Positions 35,801 to 46,917 of a stretch of 64,000 bases of DNA are shown here, piece by piece. Origin of the DNA: Fomitopsis serialis (Eukaryota; Basidiomycota; Agaricomycetes; Polyporales; Fomitopsidaceae); assembly GCF_022376445.1 (NCBI RefSeq), contig NW_025954965.1:620001-684000 (forward strand), written 5' to 3'. The notes beneath the pieces are model-generated. The model was given only the letters and a program-made list of their open reading frames with translations, was not told the origin of the DNA and made no database searches. Position 1 is the stretch's first letter; the number at the start of each line of letters is the position of its first letter. A program made the position numbers and the translations under genes.

Positions 35801-36951
35801 AGAAGGCCGAGGATCTCGAGGCCGTGAACATGAACTTCATGCCTCCTCTACTCGATGCTATCCTCGGCGACTACAACCGGAATGTGCCTGCAGCTCGCGA
35901 TGCGGAGGTCTTGAATGTCATGGCGACTATCATCGGACGCCTCGGGGTATGTGGCTACGTCTCCGAGTTATGTGTACTCTTGCTAACGGACTGCTTGGTA
36001 GCCACTGCTCACGCCCCAAGTACCCGCAATTTTGGAGGCCGTGTTTGAGCCGACGCTCAACATGATCAACCAAGACTTCGCCGAGTTCCCGGAGCATCGT
36101 GCTGGCTTCTTCAAGCTGCTACGGGCGATTAACCTCAACTGCTTCCCAGGTGGGCGTCACAGCTATCCCGCTAGTTACGAGACTCACTCTTATGCCTAGC
36201 CTTGCTCACTGTGCCTCCGCAACAGTTCAAGCTGTTCATGGACAGCATCATCTGGGCGATAAAGCACACGATGCGAGATATTGCAGAGACCGGGTTGAAC
36301 TGTACGTGTGACCGCGTTGTTCCGGTGGCGAATGCTCACCATTCCATAGTGTGTCTCGAGGTCGTCAACAACTTTGCGGGTGCTGACCCACAGGTGTCAA
36401 ACGCCTTTTTCCAGCAATATTTCCTCAGTATCATGCAAGATATCTTCTTTGTGCTCACCGACACCGACCACAAGAGCGGCTTCAAGCTCCAGTCTTTGTT
36501 GCTTGCTCGCATGTTCCAGCTGGCTGAGACAAATGCGATCACAGTACCGCTCTTCGACCCCGCGTCGGTGCCGGATCCGTCAATGGGCAACTCGAGGTTC
36601 TTGAAGGAGTACACCGCCAACTTGCTGAAAACTGCGTTCCCGCACGTGCAATTGTGAGCACTTGTCATCTCAGCATTGTCCCAGATACTGATCCTTCTGC
36701 AAATCAGGGGCCAGATTCAGAACTTCGTGCTTCACCTGGCGGAGTACCACAGCGATATCAATCGCTTCAAGCTGGCGCTGCGGGACTTCCTTATTCAGCT
36801 CAAGGAGTTCTCTGGGGACAACGCGGAGCTATTCCTGGAAGAAAAGGAGGCCGAGGCGCAACAAAAGGCCGAAGACGAGCGCATGGCGGCAATGCGCATC
36901 CCGGGCATGCTGAAGCCTTCGCAGCTAGAAGACAAGGATGAGGATATCTGA
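32803..36951 (+). CDS. CRM1: Exportin-1 (chromosome region maintenance 1)
   Basis: RanGTP-dependent export receptor for leucine-rich nuclear export signals. Exon 1 is only ATG GAG at 32803-32808; a 48-base intron leads to [18 protein letters not shown]. About sixteen introns in all. HEAT-repeat segments follow in the family order: [158 protein letters not shown], and near the C terminus [20 protein letters not shown]. The stop is at 36951 after DKDEDI. Length fits the usual 1,070-1,080 residues. The NES-groove Cys that leptomycin B attacks is present (codon 34819-34821). Assignment is certain. Confidence 0.97.
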
Positions 36952-38001
36952 AGGACTGCTCCGAATACGCGCCGCTGTATGATAGACTCCGTCGACTTGG
37001 TGTCATGATTTGGTTCCACTGCTGCTGAAACGTACTGTATTCTGCCTTCCCCATGCCTCCACCACCCCACCCCCGTCCCTGTCCCCTGTCGCCGTCCCCG
37101 TCGCCCCTACCTCATTGTAACTTTGTCTCGCAGCAGCAGTGTATAATCGCGCTATCGTCATCTCGCTGTTACCGCATATATGTCCCACATGTACAAGTAG
37201 CTTACGACAGGAATACGATCGAGGATAATGTATCGTCTGCGCATGTGTATGCCCCTCCGGAGTCTGCGGCAGGGACTGGAGTCTGGACTGACGCGTAGGA
37301 CGACGCGTCGACATTGTGGCACGTGCTCGCGACAATCTGCGATCGACTGAACTCTCATATTCATCGTAGCGGCGCAAGCGCCGATCCCCGACTCCTGCAT
37401 GGTACACAGCTATTATACTCAGCCTGCCACAGCGGCACCATAGTATATTATGTGTGTATTTAAATAATTGTAAGTACCATCGGAATGGTATGGAGACTCA
37501 ATTGGAAGCCCTCACGCCCGCGGCGGCTTCGCCGCCCGGGCGTCTCGGGCTTCCACGAGTCTGAGCCACACGGCGAACTTACTTACTGTAATACATACTA
37601 CAGTACATGCGAGGGCTCTCAACATAATAGAGGCCCTCCTACCTTTGGGAGGACTTATTCGATGGTCAAAGATCCAGGCGTCCAGATGCAGCCAGAAGCA
37701 CGGAAGGATCCAACCGCCTCGAGCTGCCTCGTAAGACACTCGAGCATTGCTGCGATACCGCTTATGGAAATTATGAGTCACGTGTTTCCCACGGAGGGAG
37801 CGGCATCGCCGGCTGCGAACGACTTATGGTCGACAAAGCCCTCCTCTCTCCCTCCGGTCGGAGTCGGGGATCTGTCATATCTACGACTCGTTCGCCACTG
37901 CAAGGCTACGGCCCCCATCTTAGCTTACACCTCGATCCGACATCAATCTCGTCGGCTCACAAGGCCTCTACAGACGTAGTGGGGCACGATATAGCATCAA
38001 C
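36952..38001. other. Intergenic CRM1-TMA20 with a GC hairpin
   Basis: About 1.05 kb. It begins with CRM1 3' untranslated sequence. An AT-rich stretch lies at 37441-37475, followed at 37522-37536 by a perfect inverted repeat GGCGGC-TTC-GCCGCC and at about 37580-37605 by TACTGTA...TACAGTA. The plus-strand frame 37485-37979 (164 codons) shows no domain and covers these repeats, so I do not call it. The right end must hold the TMA20 promoter. Confidence 0.45.
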
Positions 38002-38745
38002 ATGTTCAAAAAGTACGCTGGACATGTGGGTCTGGTCACGGACGAGCTACGCTAACGGGCTTGGTATAGATTCAGTCCATCGAGCGATGTTTCTGGACAG
38101 ACGAGTTTGAAGTCATCCGTCCAGCGATCCATACGCTCCGGGCTCCTTTCCCAGTGGAAGATCGAGCCGGAGCTGCTGGAACAAATCTGGCCCAAGAAAG
38201 AGCCGCTGACACTCGTCAAATGGTCAGTGCGACCCACCCCCACGCCGCGATTCTCACTGATCGCGTCCGCCGCCCGCCGACCGGCGACAGCAGAGACCAC
38301 ATCTCGCTCTTCACGCTGCACGGCGAGCCGCTCTTCTTCCAGCACTTCGACGAGCCATTCTTCCCCACGCTGCGCCTGCTGCACAAATGTACGTGCTCGC
38401 TCGTGGCGCGTGCTCACCGCCGCTGACCGTGTTCCGTGCCCCGTGCCCCCAGACCCGTTCATCCTGCCGACGGTGGGAGTCGACCGCGGGGCGATCCGCT
38501 TCCTGCTCGCGGGCGCGCACATGATGTGCCCGGGCATGACCTCGAAGGGCGGCTACCTCCCGCCCGCAGACGCCGCGCTGCCCACGGGCACGCCCGTCGC
38601 GATACACGCGGAGGGCAAGGAGCACGCGGTGGGCATCGGTATCACGAAGCTGGGCACGGAGGAGATGAAGGCGGTGAACAAGGGCATCGGGGTCGAGACG
38701 GTGACGTACATCGGCGACGACTTTTGGGCGGTGCAGACGTTGTGA
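38002..38745 (+). CDS. TMA20: MCT-1/Tma20 PUA-domain ribosome-associated protein
   Basis: MCT-1 family protein that binds 40S ribosomes with Tma22/DENR and helps recycle or re-initiate on mRNAs. Exon 1 is 11 bases (38002-38012, ATG TTC AAA AA); an intron to 38069 gives MFKKFSPSSDVSGQTSLKSS. Then VQRSIRSGLLSQWKIEPELL and PKKEPLTLVK; an intron; CRDHISLFTLHGEPLFFQHF; an intron; YPFILPTVGVDRGAIRFLLA-like, with GAHMMCPGMTSKGGYLPPAD beginning the PUA domain; then GTPVAIHAEGKEHAVGIGIT, GIGVETVTYIGDDFWAV and the stop at 38745. Length (about 180 residues) and order match the family. It sits tandem to CRM1, with no shared regulation visible. Confidence 0.95.
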
Positions 38746-40204
38746 GGAAGCCTGCGGCCTGGGGAAGGGGGGATGACGAATGTACTCACAATTGTATGCC
38801 AGATAACCTGCGCGGTGTGCGCTGAATGAAGTTCGTGATAGCTTATCATTCGCCCCGTGGGGATGGGCGTGGCCCTCGTGCTGGCTGCGTACCGATCACT
38901 GTGCTCGTCATAATTGAACGACGGCCGGTGACGCCAATGCGTGTGCCTTGTATACGGTCCACCCAAAGCTCCGTATGTCACGCGGGGGGCGCGTGTAGAT
39001 CGGTATTAGGTATGTGGTCTGCATTGAATCTGCATTGCAGCCGAAGCTGAAGCTATCGGTGAATTGAGTGCTAGTTCTCGATCCTCATATGAAAAGCACG
39101 CTTGGTCCGTCGTGCGTCTCCTGGGAGAGTACCCGCTGCCGATTACGCCGCCTGAGAGGCACAGTAACCTTGTACGTGCATAGTCGGCTGTCAATCAAGA
39201 CAATTATACCGCCTATAGATGGCAGCTGCCACCACGTGTGGCGTCGTAGAGGCCAAGGTCCGTGCGTCCGCAAAAGATGATTCGCATGTACAGCTCACTT
39301 CCACCGAAGACAACCGGATATGGGAGGCTCTGATCTCATTCAGTGCTCGTCCACGGTCCACACATTGCAACAAGAAGACGACCACACGGAACCGAGCACA
39401 GGACCCGACCGGCCTTTCCAGGTTTGTCAGGGCTGTGAACAATGGCTCGACTTGCCCACCGTCCAGACCATCGATATCAGGCGGTGTGTGTCTTCCTCTG
39501 CGATTTCTGCGGCTCGACCGCGGGGGAACCCCAGAACGTCGTCCGCTGCGAACCAATCCGGAGGCGCGACAGAAGCCTGTACTGCTTGGACTTGGCTCGG
39601 ACGGTAAGTTATCGCAGATGTCTCATGTCCTCCCACCTGGCGGGCGAGAGCAAATGAACGACCCAAGTACGCTAGCTGTCGGACTCCGCCTGGTGTGAAT
39701 CCGAGCTGCATCGGCGCCCCCCACGGATGGGACATCAAAGACAGCGTCCGAGGCCCTCAGCACGGCTGACTGGACGATCCTCGGTCGCTTTGTGGGGTTA
39801 GGACAGGAGTGCGCAGACGAGAAGCTCGACTGCTCTGGATGCTGCGCTATCTCGTTCGAGTTCAATGTCCGCCTCGTCTTGATTCGGCGGAGGCGTTGCA
39901 GGGTGCGGGCGCTCCAAGGATCCCACCGCTGACCGGACGTTTGTTGGAGACTCGGCCAGAACAAGATGGCAGTTATTCTGAGGGCCCCGTTGTGGACTAC
40001 TGGCTGATGCAGCAGACGCGCAGCCGAAAGCGGTTGTTTGTGCGTGTTTTATTCCGAGGCCGTTGGACCTGCCATTTGCGGACGGTCTACTTACTGGTCG
40101 CGCCGGCAAATTGGTGGCTATCTCCGACAGCATTTTGACTTTGTGCGCTCGGCTGCCTGCTGACCTCCTCGCTGCACGAACTTCATTTGGGCTCCTCCGT
40201 CATC
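38746..40204. other. Intergenic with Cys-rich open segments, no gene confirmed
   Basis: About 1.45 kb between TMA20 and the SRR1-like gene. Plus-strand segments have a coding look: CQGCEQWLDLPTVQT (near 39420-39470), CDFCGSTAGEPQNVVRCEPI (near 39500-39560) and CADEKLDCSGCCAISFEFNV (near 39810-39870, preceded by ADWTILGRFVGLGQE). Paired Cys residues suggest zinc binding. I could not connect them with good splice sites or find a start, so this may be an unrecognised or decayed multi-exon gene. Confidence 0.3.
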
Positions 40205-41419
40205 ATGGCCTCGCAGGATGTGCCGTCATTCGCGTATTCGGAAGCCTTCACGCCTGCGCGTCCTCGGAAGAAGCGCAACAACAGGCCTGCGAGGGACGGC
40301 CCCTCCCCGTCGGCGCTGCTCCAGCAGACAACGGACGAACTGGCCGCCACCGAGTGGACGAGAGAGTGTAGACGTCCGTGGTGCTCGTCTCCCCGAGCGC
40401 GTCGCTGACCGCGTGCCGTCCGCAGAAATCCTCCGCGAGTCGTTGGACGCACTGGGCTTCCGGTGCCCAAGCGTACTCTGCCTTGGCCTGGGCAGCCCGT
40501 CCGCGTCGCGTGACGCGCGCGCCCAGCTGGCCTTCCTCCTTGCCATATGCGACGACATACGCATCGTAAGCGTCTTCTTCCCGCGTTCGCCTTCCGAGCA
40601 TGCCACCCACGCCCGTTCACACGTCAGGACCGCGCGAATGTATCCGTGTACGACCCCGTCTTCGCGGCCGAGGACGTCGCGCTGCTGGCCGCGCTGGGCG
40701 TGGCCCCGCTCACGGAGGACAGGGCACGTCCCCGCCGCTCGCCGGCTCTGCATGGCCCCCGCTGACCTCCTCCCGTGCAGCGTGGCCGCTTCCGCGCGGC
40801 GGCCCCCACCGTCGCGTTCATGCCGCATTGCGACCTGCAGCTGTACGAGAACCTGTTACGTGAAAACTGGTCAGGCGCGGGCCCGCATGCGGCAGCGGAC
40901 GCGGACGCGGGAGCGGGCCTCTCCAACCTCGTCCTTATCTCGAACCGCCTAAGCGACTATGCCGAAAGGTGAGTTCAGATCCAGATGATAGGCTGGGGCC
41001 CGCTCGTGTGCCCAGGGGTGCCTGCGGGCGATTCTCCTGCATCTGCTCCGCGATCCCGGAGAGGAGTGTGCATGGCTGACGATACTATATCGGGCGTGCA
41101 CAGCGTCCCGGCGCGGAAGATGTCCGTCGAGCACCCTTGCGTCTGGCGTCTCGGTGAGTAGATAGGGCCACTGTCCGCGCCCTGCGCGTCTGGGCCAAGT
41201 GCATTGCGCTGATACGATGGGTGGGCAGCGCCATATCTCGTGTCCCGCAACCTCCCGGCGTGCGCGGCGTATCCGACGGCGTTTAACAACACAGCAGTCC
41301 AATATGCACGGGTCGGAGACGCAGGCGAAGATTTCTGGGAGCTACCACCTCCGACAGACACTTCCAGAGGCGGTTCTGATGAACATGGATGTGGCGTAGC
41401 GGGCGGTGGATCAGTCTGA
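40205..41419 (+). CDS. SRR1-like domain protein (Ber1/SRR1 family)
   Basis: Member of the SRR1 family, named from plant SRR1 and yeast Ber1; biochemical role unknown. The start is the ATG at 40205 (MASQDVPSFAYSEAFTPARP) with a basic, disordered lead. After an intron: EILRESLDALGF and the core motif VLCLGLGSPSASRDARAQLA (near 40470-40530). Then an intron and VSVYDPVFAAEDVALLAALG; then FRAAAPTVAFMPHCDLQLYE (near 40785-40850) with the conserved PHCD, and LVLISNRLSDYAE. Two further exons give SVPARKMSVEHPCVWRLAPY and LVSRNLPACAAYPTAFNNTA, with the stop at 41417-41419. The junction before GRFRAAAP (about 40725-40780) fits only a GC-AG intron or a small error; the other junctions are standard. SRR1 domain order and length fit. 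Confidence 0.88.
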
Positions 41420-41845
41420 GCGATGTTTCATAAGGCCAAGTGTAGCAAGTACTCCTACGTGTGGCCGGCCTGATAAGCGTACGTGGAGAGAGGCAGGGAC
41501 AGCAATAGAGCAGGAGGTGCCTCCGTGGGCAGGGTTCGCAAATGAACGTAGTGTTCAACGCCATGTGTGACGTGAGCGGGGTGCCGTCATCCACAATGAG
41601 CGTGGAGATTGCGCGGGGAGCACTTAACCTATAGCGGCGGGGCTCTAGAATGGCGCCTCCCACCAGCCAATCGCAGCAGCCGTGGCCGTGCTGGTCCAGG
41701 CGAATCGGCGATCTCCCGGGAATGGAGTGATGCAACGTCTGCGACGGCCGAGATCAAACACCCTAGATTCCACAAAGCGAACAACGAATTATAGACATGA
41801 TGCACGGCCAGTGGCATGCATGGCAGATACGGTAGACAGGGTCAG
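41420..41845. other. Convergent 3' flanks
   Basis: About 425 bases between the stops of the SRR1-like gene (+) and the acidic unknown gene (-). No gene seen; it should contain two terminators. A GC-skewed G-rich run (GGGGGAGGGGAGGGGGCAGG on the plus strand) lies at the right edge, inside the end of the next gene. Confidence 0.5.
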
Positions 41846-42835
41846 TCACGGGACAGCGCAATCACTGTAACGGGGGAGGGGAGGGGGCAGGCAAGCTAGG
41901 CGAGGCGAGCAATATGTACAGGAGCTACTAGCATTCCTGGATAAGCGAGGGCCGGTAGACACGGGCAGTATCGACGGAAACGGCGTCGTCGTGGTGAGGG
42001 GGAGGGGATCGAGCTCGAACGGGTAAAAGTACGAATCGTCCGTGTCAATATACACTTGGGGATGGGAGAAATCAGAGCGCTGCCGCCGGTCAGGTGGGAG
42101 GGGAACAGAGGCCGGGTCGACCAGCGATGACGTCGAGTGGTCGAAGGGCGTCGCCGGAGCATCCGACTCGTCGTCCGAGGTGTCCTCTATAGCGTCGGGC
42201 ACCGGCAGGTCGTCCACGTCGTCGGCATCATAGTAGGGAAGGGGATCGTGGCACTCGAGCCACCTCTGCACGAGCGGCGGCTGGAGGGGCGGATAGGGGA
42301 TAGGATACGGAATAGGAATGGCATGGGGGTTAATGTAAAAGCTGGACTGGTCGGCGAGATCGTCTGAGGAGGACATGGGCGAGTACAGGGGACTTAGCAG
42401 TTCGTCGTCGTCGTCGGCAGGCAGCACCGACACCGAGACACCTCCGTCGCCGTCGTCCGCATCCAAGTCGTCGTCTTCACCACCAAGAGTCTCTAGAAGC
42501 GATTCGAGCCACTCATTCTCCGAGTCGCTGCTGGAGCCAGCCACGGGGTGCGCTCGCGCGTCGGGGTCGGGAAACATGAAGGCGACCTCTTCGTCTTCGG
42601 CGCGTGCGTCTGGCGCATCACCTTGTGTGTGCGTATATGGTACATCATCGTCGCTGTCCGGTGCAGCTGCAGCGGCGTCCGAAGGATGAGAGAGAACGAT
42701 AGAGTTTTTGAGCAGTACCCAGCGGTGCAAGCTGCAGCTGTCCCTCACGCCGGTGCCGACGACGGACTGCAGCTTGGTGCGGGCCATGCTGAACAAAGAC
42801 GGAGACGGAGACGAAACGGGCGACTGAGAAGCCAT
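41846..42835 (-). CDS. Uncharacterised acidic, disordered protein
   Basis: Single-exon open frame of about 330 residues. I take the ATG at 42835 (MASQSPVSSPSPSL); an in-frame ATG at 42859 lies inside a TATA-like ATATATG context, and another at 42787 begins MARTKLQSVVGTGVRDSC. The only part that looks folded and conserved is ARTKLQSVVGTGVRDSCSLH with RWVLLKNSI just after. The rest is low complexity: long Asp/Ser/Glu runs (GEDDDLDADDGDGG, DDDDELLSPLYSP), a Pro/Ile/Tyr stretch (IPIPYPIPYPPLQPPL) and a C-terminal Cys-containing tail. No membrane segment or known domain. The acidic stretches could act in transcription or chromatin binding, but nothing shows this. Codon use and GC content match neighbours, and the absence of stops over 1 kb supports coding. 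Confidence 0.65.
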   Translation of the reverse strand: MASQSPVSSPSPSLFSMARTKLQSVVGTGVRDSCSLHRWVLLKNSIVLSHPSDAAAAAPDSDDDVPYTHTQGDAPDARAEDEEVAFMFPDPDARAHPVAGSSSDSENEWLESLLETLGGEDDDLDADDGDGGVSVSVLPADDDDELLSPLYSPMSSSDDLADQSSFYINPHAIPIPYPIPYPPLQPPLVQRWLECHDPLPYYDADDVDDLPVPDAIEDTSDDESDAPATPFDHSTSSLVDPASVPLPPDRRQRSDFSHPQVYIDTDDSYFYPFELDPLPLTTTTPFPSILPVSTGPRLSRNASSSCTYCSPRLACLPPPLPRYSDCAVP

Positions 42836-43563
42836 CGCAAAACGCGGGCAGGTCAGCATATATGCGGTGTCGGGAGTCGGTTGAGCGACACGAGAGGGAT
42901 AGGGGACAGCGTTCTACGGTGGTTGCGGTGAGCGAGGGGTCACACGAGGCACGGCAGAGAGACATACACGTACGAGGCCAGGGGTGGAGGAGACTTGGGC
43001 GGTGTTACCGGTGTATACGGTAGACGATGAAGGGCTCGAACAGGATGGTGCCGTTCTTGGATTTATGGACGGACGTGTTAACCATGCTTGTTCCGTTGGC
43101 TCGCCAGACTGGAGGTGGGTAGTCGGGGCGAATCACGAAAGAAGAGGGTTGCGGGGGACGAACGCGCGGACGGAGCGTTGTGTTTAGGCGAACATGGTGG
43201 CTGATGGGAGGCAGTCGCTGGCGAGGAGTCACCTCCCCCGACGCCTTATAACGATCCGTGACCGCACGGTGACTCAAGCCCCCAATCCAGTCCCCGGCGC
43301 CTCCGCTCGCTCGGGCCTCGCGGCGTCTCCCGGGTCCGCGCCAGGGAGGTCCCGCGGCCAGCCAGCCAGTCGCAGCAGCCCCGCCAGTGGCGGTTGCTGC
43401 CTGCCTGCGCCTCACCAGAGCACGCGAGCCCGCACCAGCCACGCCTCATCGCCAGCGTCGCAGCAATCACACCATCCGCCGCATTCCTAGTACAACAACA
43501 TGCGCGAGAATTAATGACGAACACCACTCCGCTATGTACACCGTCCGACGCGCAATGGCAGCC
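42836..43563. promoter_or_regulatory. Promoter region of the acidic protein gene and 3' flank of CDC27
   Basis: About 730 bases. CATATATGC just upstream of the ATG (42853-42862) is TATA-like. Open frames on both strands at 43005-43500 are GC-driven and show no domain. Confidence 0.45.
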
Positions 43564-46557
43564 TCATCCCTCGTCCATCACGTCCGAATCCTTGACCGTC
43601 TCCAACAGCTTCCGAATCTTGTTCACGCTCTTCGGCGACACGTCGCGCGCCACCGCCAGCATCTGCGCCGACTTCACGCTGTCTCCCTGCAACCGGTACA
43701 CCTTCGCCAGCTGGAAGATCACGTTCGACTCTTCCGGCGACGTGTCCCGCAAGAACTCGAGGTCTTCTGCTGCCGCCTGTCCGTCGCGTAAGGCAAGTCG
43801 TGCACCGCAACGTGGACACCACATCAGTCACTGCGCTCCCACACTTCCCAGAAAGTCAAGTAGCACTGACCGTGTATCTCCTCAATAGGATCAGAATCTT
43901 CGCCCGACGATAACGCACGAGCGCGTTGTCCGGTGAGATTCGAACTGCCTCGTTGAACAGGTCCAGCGCCTTGTCCCGATCGCCGGCCCGCTCGGTGACC
44001 TGAGTACGGCGTCACAAAAGGCAATAAGCTTCAAGCTTCCTACCGTCATTCGCTCGCGTGATCCCACTCACCATGCCCACGCACCCCAGCAGCACGGCGT
44101 TCTGGGGTGTACTTGCGCCGCCTTCCGATAGTGGTAGTCGGCGAGTCGAATCTTGCTCATCCGCATATAGCAGGTACCCAGGCCATACCTGCAGTGTCGT
44201 AAAGATAAGCGTCCGAGTCAGAGAAACGCCGAAAGAGCTGTGGAGAGTCCGACACATATGAAACATGGTTATCAACGCACCATGCATTGTAGTGTCGTGG
44301 ATCAGCACGTAAAGCGGACTGGAAGAAGTTGATGGCCCTATCCAGGTCTTCGTCGATCGACTCGTGGCCACTGAGCGTGTACGCGTATGCGCAGTTGGGA
44401 TCAAGTTGTGCCGCGCGTCGGAAGCAAGTTAGTGCTTGCACGCGCTCCCTCTGCAGGGAGAAGCAGTTGCCCACTGCGATCCAAGCCTGTGGCGCTCGCG
44501 GATCCGTCGCGACCAGTTCCTGCGCAAGAAAAGCCAGCTTGACGTTCCGCTGCAGATGCCATAGAAGTGTCGAGTACACTTCCATATCCCACACGCGATA
44601 AGGCTCAAGGTTGCGCACGGCCTCGAAGGCGCGTTCCGCCTGTCGGTCGAATATTCTCAGACATGAGCCCGGTCCCTGAACAGAACAACTGACAGACACG
44701 TACGGCAGCATACTCCCCGAGTTCATAGTGAGCTTTGCCGACCATGGCCATCACCCATGCGGACCTTTGGTGCGTAGTGGGCAACTTCTCGAGTTCTTCG
44801 AGGCAATTTCGGCAATCGTACAGGGCCATTGCCCTAGTTGCACGAGCGAATAGTCGCATCAGCTCGTAAATGTGGTAATCGGCAAGCTCGAGCTCGTATG
44901 CTTCTTGTGCGGTACGTTCTTGTGCAGCCGTCCAGCTGCTTGGACCAGGTGAGGCGTTCGAATGTGGAGACTGAGGGGCAGGTGGGGGCGAAGGTGAAGA
45001 AGCCTCCCCACCTCCTGGAGGGGGTCTTCCTCCATATCCGAGTCCACCGTGTTTGACCGTGCTCTCGTCTGAGCTCGCCGGCGGTCACGTACGGTCGCGT
45101 GCTGCACAAACAAAGAACGACAACGATGAACACAGACAAGTTACACGCCATACATTGTGCCAACCTTGGTAGCCAGGGGCTTACTACTTGTGCCGCTGTT
45201 CAGACGCGTACTTCGTCTTGTCCCGGGGCCGGCGGCTGGCTGCTGCTCGCGCGAGTGCTTCCCAATAGCGGCACCAGCGGCATGTAATCTGGACGTCGCC
45301 GCAGTCTGAGCAGGACCGGATGATGAGAAGGTGTTAGCATTCGTCAGGGCCGGGCGTGCGCGTGCCTTTGAGCTTTTCGAGCGATCGTCCACTCTTGGGA
45401 GCAGTGCGCCAGCAGACTTGGAAGGCTTCAAATTCATGTTCAAGTCCGCCGCGTTTGAAGAGGGAGGAGCCGTGCGCTGCCGCACAGAAGAGCGGAGCTT
45501 CTTGGTCACCGGGCCCGCCTCATCGGCTGAAGAAAGGGGACGCACAGCTGGTGGATGAGCCGCCAACGCCGCCGGCTGCGACTTACTTGCTCGCATTGGC
45601 TGGATGAAGGACGCGTCGGGGTAGAAAGAGGAGTCGGCGGTGGCTCTGAGATCCACCGAGATTCGTCATTAATGCCATCTCAGACGAACAATACACATCC
45701 GCCTACATTGAATCGCGAGGACCGACCTGTCCCATCTGGAATGGTGGCAGTTGGCCTGCGTCGGGCTTCCAGGCGCGAAAGAGGTTACCGCCGTTGCCAG
45801 CGTCAGGCGTGAAAAATCCGGCACCTGTGGCAACTGGGACAGGCCTCGCTTCTTCCGGCTGCGTCTGCTTGACGGGCGTAGGTCGCGGCGGGAACAGCTC
45901 ATCTATTTCGGGGACCATGCCTACAACAAATTACATGACGGATGTCCGAGGTACGTTGTATAAATAAAGATCGCTTACCCAGTGAACATAGACCGTCGAA
46001 CGCGTCCCATAGCATCGGATTCAGAGCGAGAGCCTGCCTGAAGCTGAGCACAGCGCTCTCGGTGAGGTTTCCCTTCGCCGACATCATCCCTGCGCGACAG
46101 TGCAGAACGGACTCTTCTGGGAATGGCTTTGTTATCCTCGGACCCATTGAAACTGTGGCCACAAACGTGACGACGTGTGAGGACATGCGCTGGTGGAGGA
46201 GTAAAGGGACGTACGGCTTGGAGTGTACGACGCGTCGCGCATACTCGCGTCCAATGCCTCTCGAGCCTGCCTATGACGTCCTAGCGCTGCACAACACCTC
46301 GACTTGATCTCGAGGCAGCCAGTGCATCGAGACTCTGCCGCGCCCCCCGTGCTGACAAAGTATAACGCAGAATGTGCTTGCCCAGAGCAAAGAAGTGCAG
46401 TTGAGTAAAGGTGACGAGCATCATGATTTGTGGTGTCGAGGACATAATACCGCTCAGCATAGAATAATGCAGACTGGTGAAGATCGGCGTCGAGGCAGGC
46501 CCATATGAGCGAAGTGAAGCGTTGGCATAGATGCACGGAGGGCGTTTCGTGCGGCAT
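43564..46557 (-). CDS. CDC27: Anaphase-promoting complex subunit 3 (Cdc27), TPR protein; one-base frame break near 44105
   Basis: TPR scaffold of the APC/C ubiquitin ligase that binds activators through their IR tails. The start is the ATG at 46557; the N-terminal TPR region reads LIWACLDADLHQSALFYAER, YYVLDTTNHDARHLYSTALL and CLEIKSRCCAALGRHRQARE. A disordered middle (about 45150-45650) has TRRSTRLNSGTSSKPLATK. The C-terminal TPR array follows: VWDMEVYSTLLWHLQRNVKL, ATDPRAPQAWIAVGNCFSLQ, ALTCFRRAAQLDPNCAYAYT, YGLGTCYMRMSKIRLADYHY, TPQNAVLLGCVGM, KALDLFNEAVRISPDNALVR and LEFLRDTSPEESNVIFQLAK. The stop is at 43564. At 44104-44107 (GGGG on the plus strand) one missing base breaks the frame between RKAAQVH and PQNAVLL; no intron explains it. 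Elsewhere introns are normal. Confidence 0.9.
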
Positions 46558-46917
46558 TTAAATTTCCTAGAGCATAAGGTCAAAGCCAGAGATGGACGTC
46601 GGGATGAAGGCGATGGTGGCCACACCGCGGCTTGTTTGTTGGGACACAAGCGGCGTGTCCCAAACCAACCGCGACGTGGTCACGTGATGTGATTGATCGT
46701 GCCACGCGACGCCCGCGTTACATCGTGACCGTGACTCCTTGATAGCCACAGCGGTCTGATTCTGAAAGCGGAATATAACGGCGCACCATCGGGCAGTGGC
46801 ACACGAGTTAGGTTCATACACATGAGATGCTGTTCATCGTTGACTATAGTAACATTATACATTGTCATTGTAAAAGTCACGGCGATCCTGTTGTTTCTCC
46901 CCTGACATACCCGCCCT
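46558..46917. promoter_or_regulatory. CDC27 promoter and CCT1 3' flank
   Basis: 360 bases between the CDC27 ATG and the CCT1 stop, both minus strand. An AT-rich stretch lies at 46840-46880. No gene seen. Confidence 0.5.

Noticed and set aside
37485..37979. 164-codon open frame downstream of CRM1
   Set aside because: It spans the GC hairpin and inverted repeat, has no domain and no neighbour exons.
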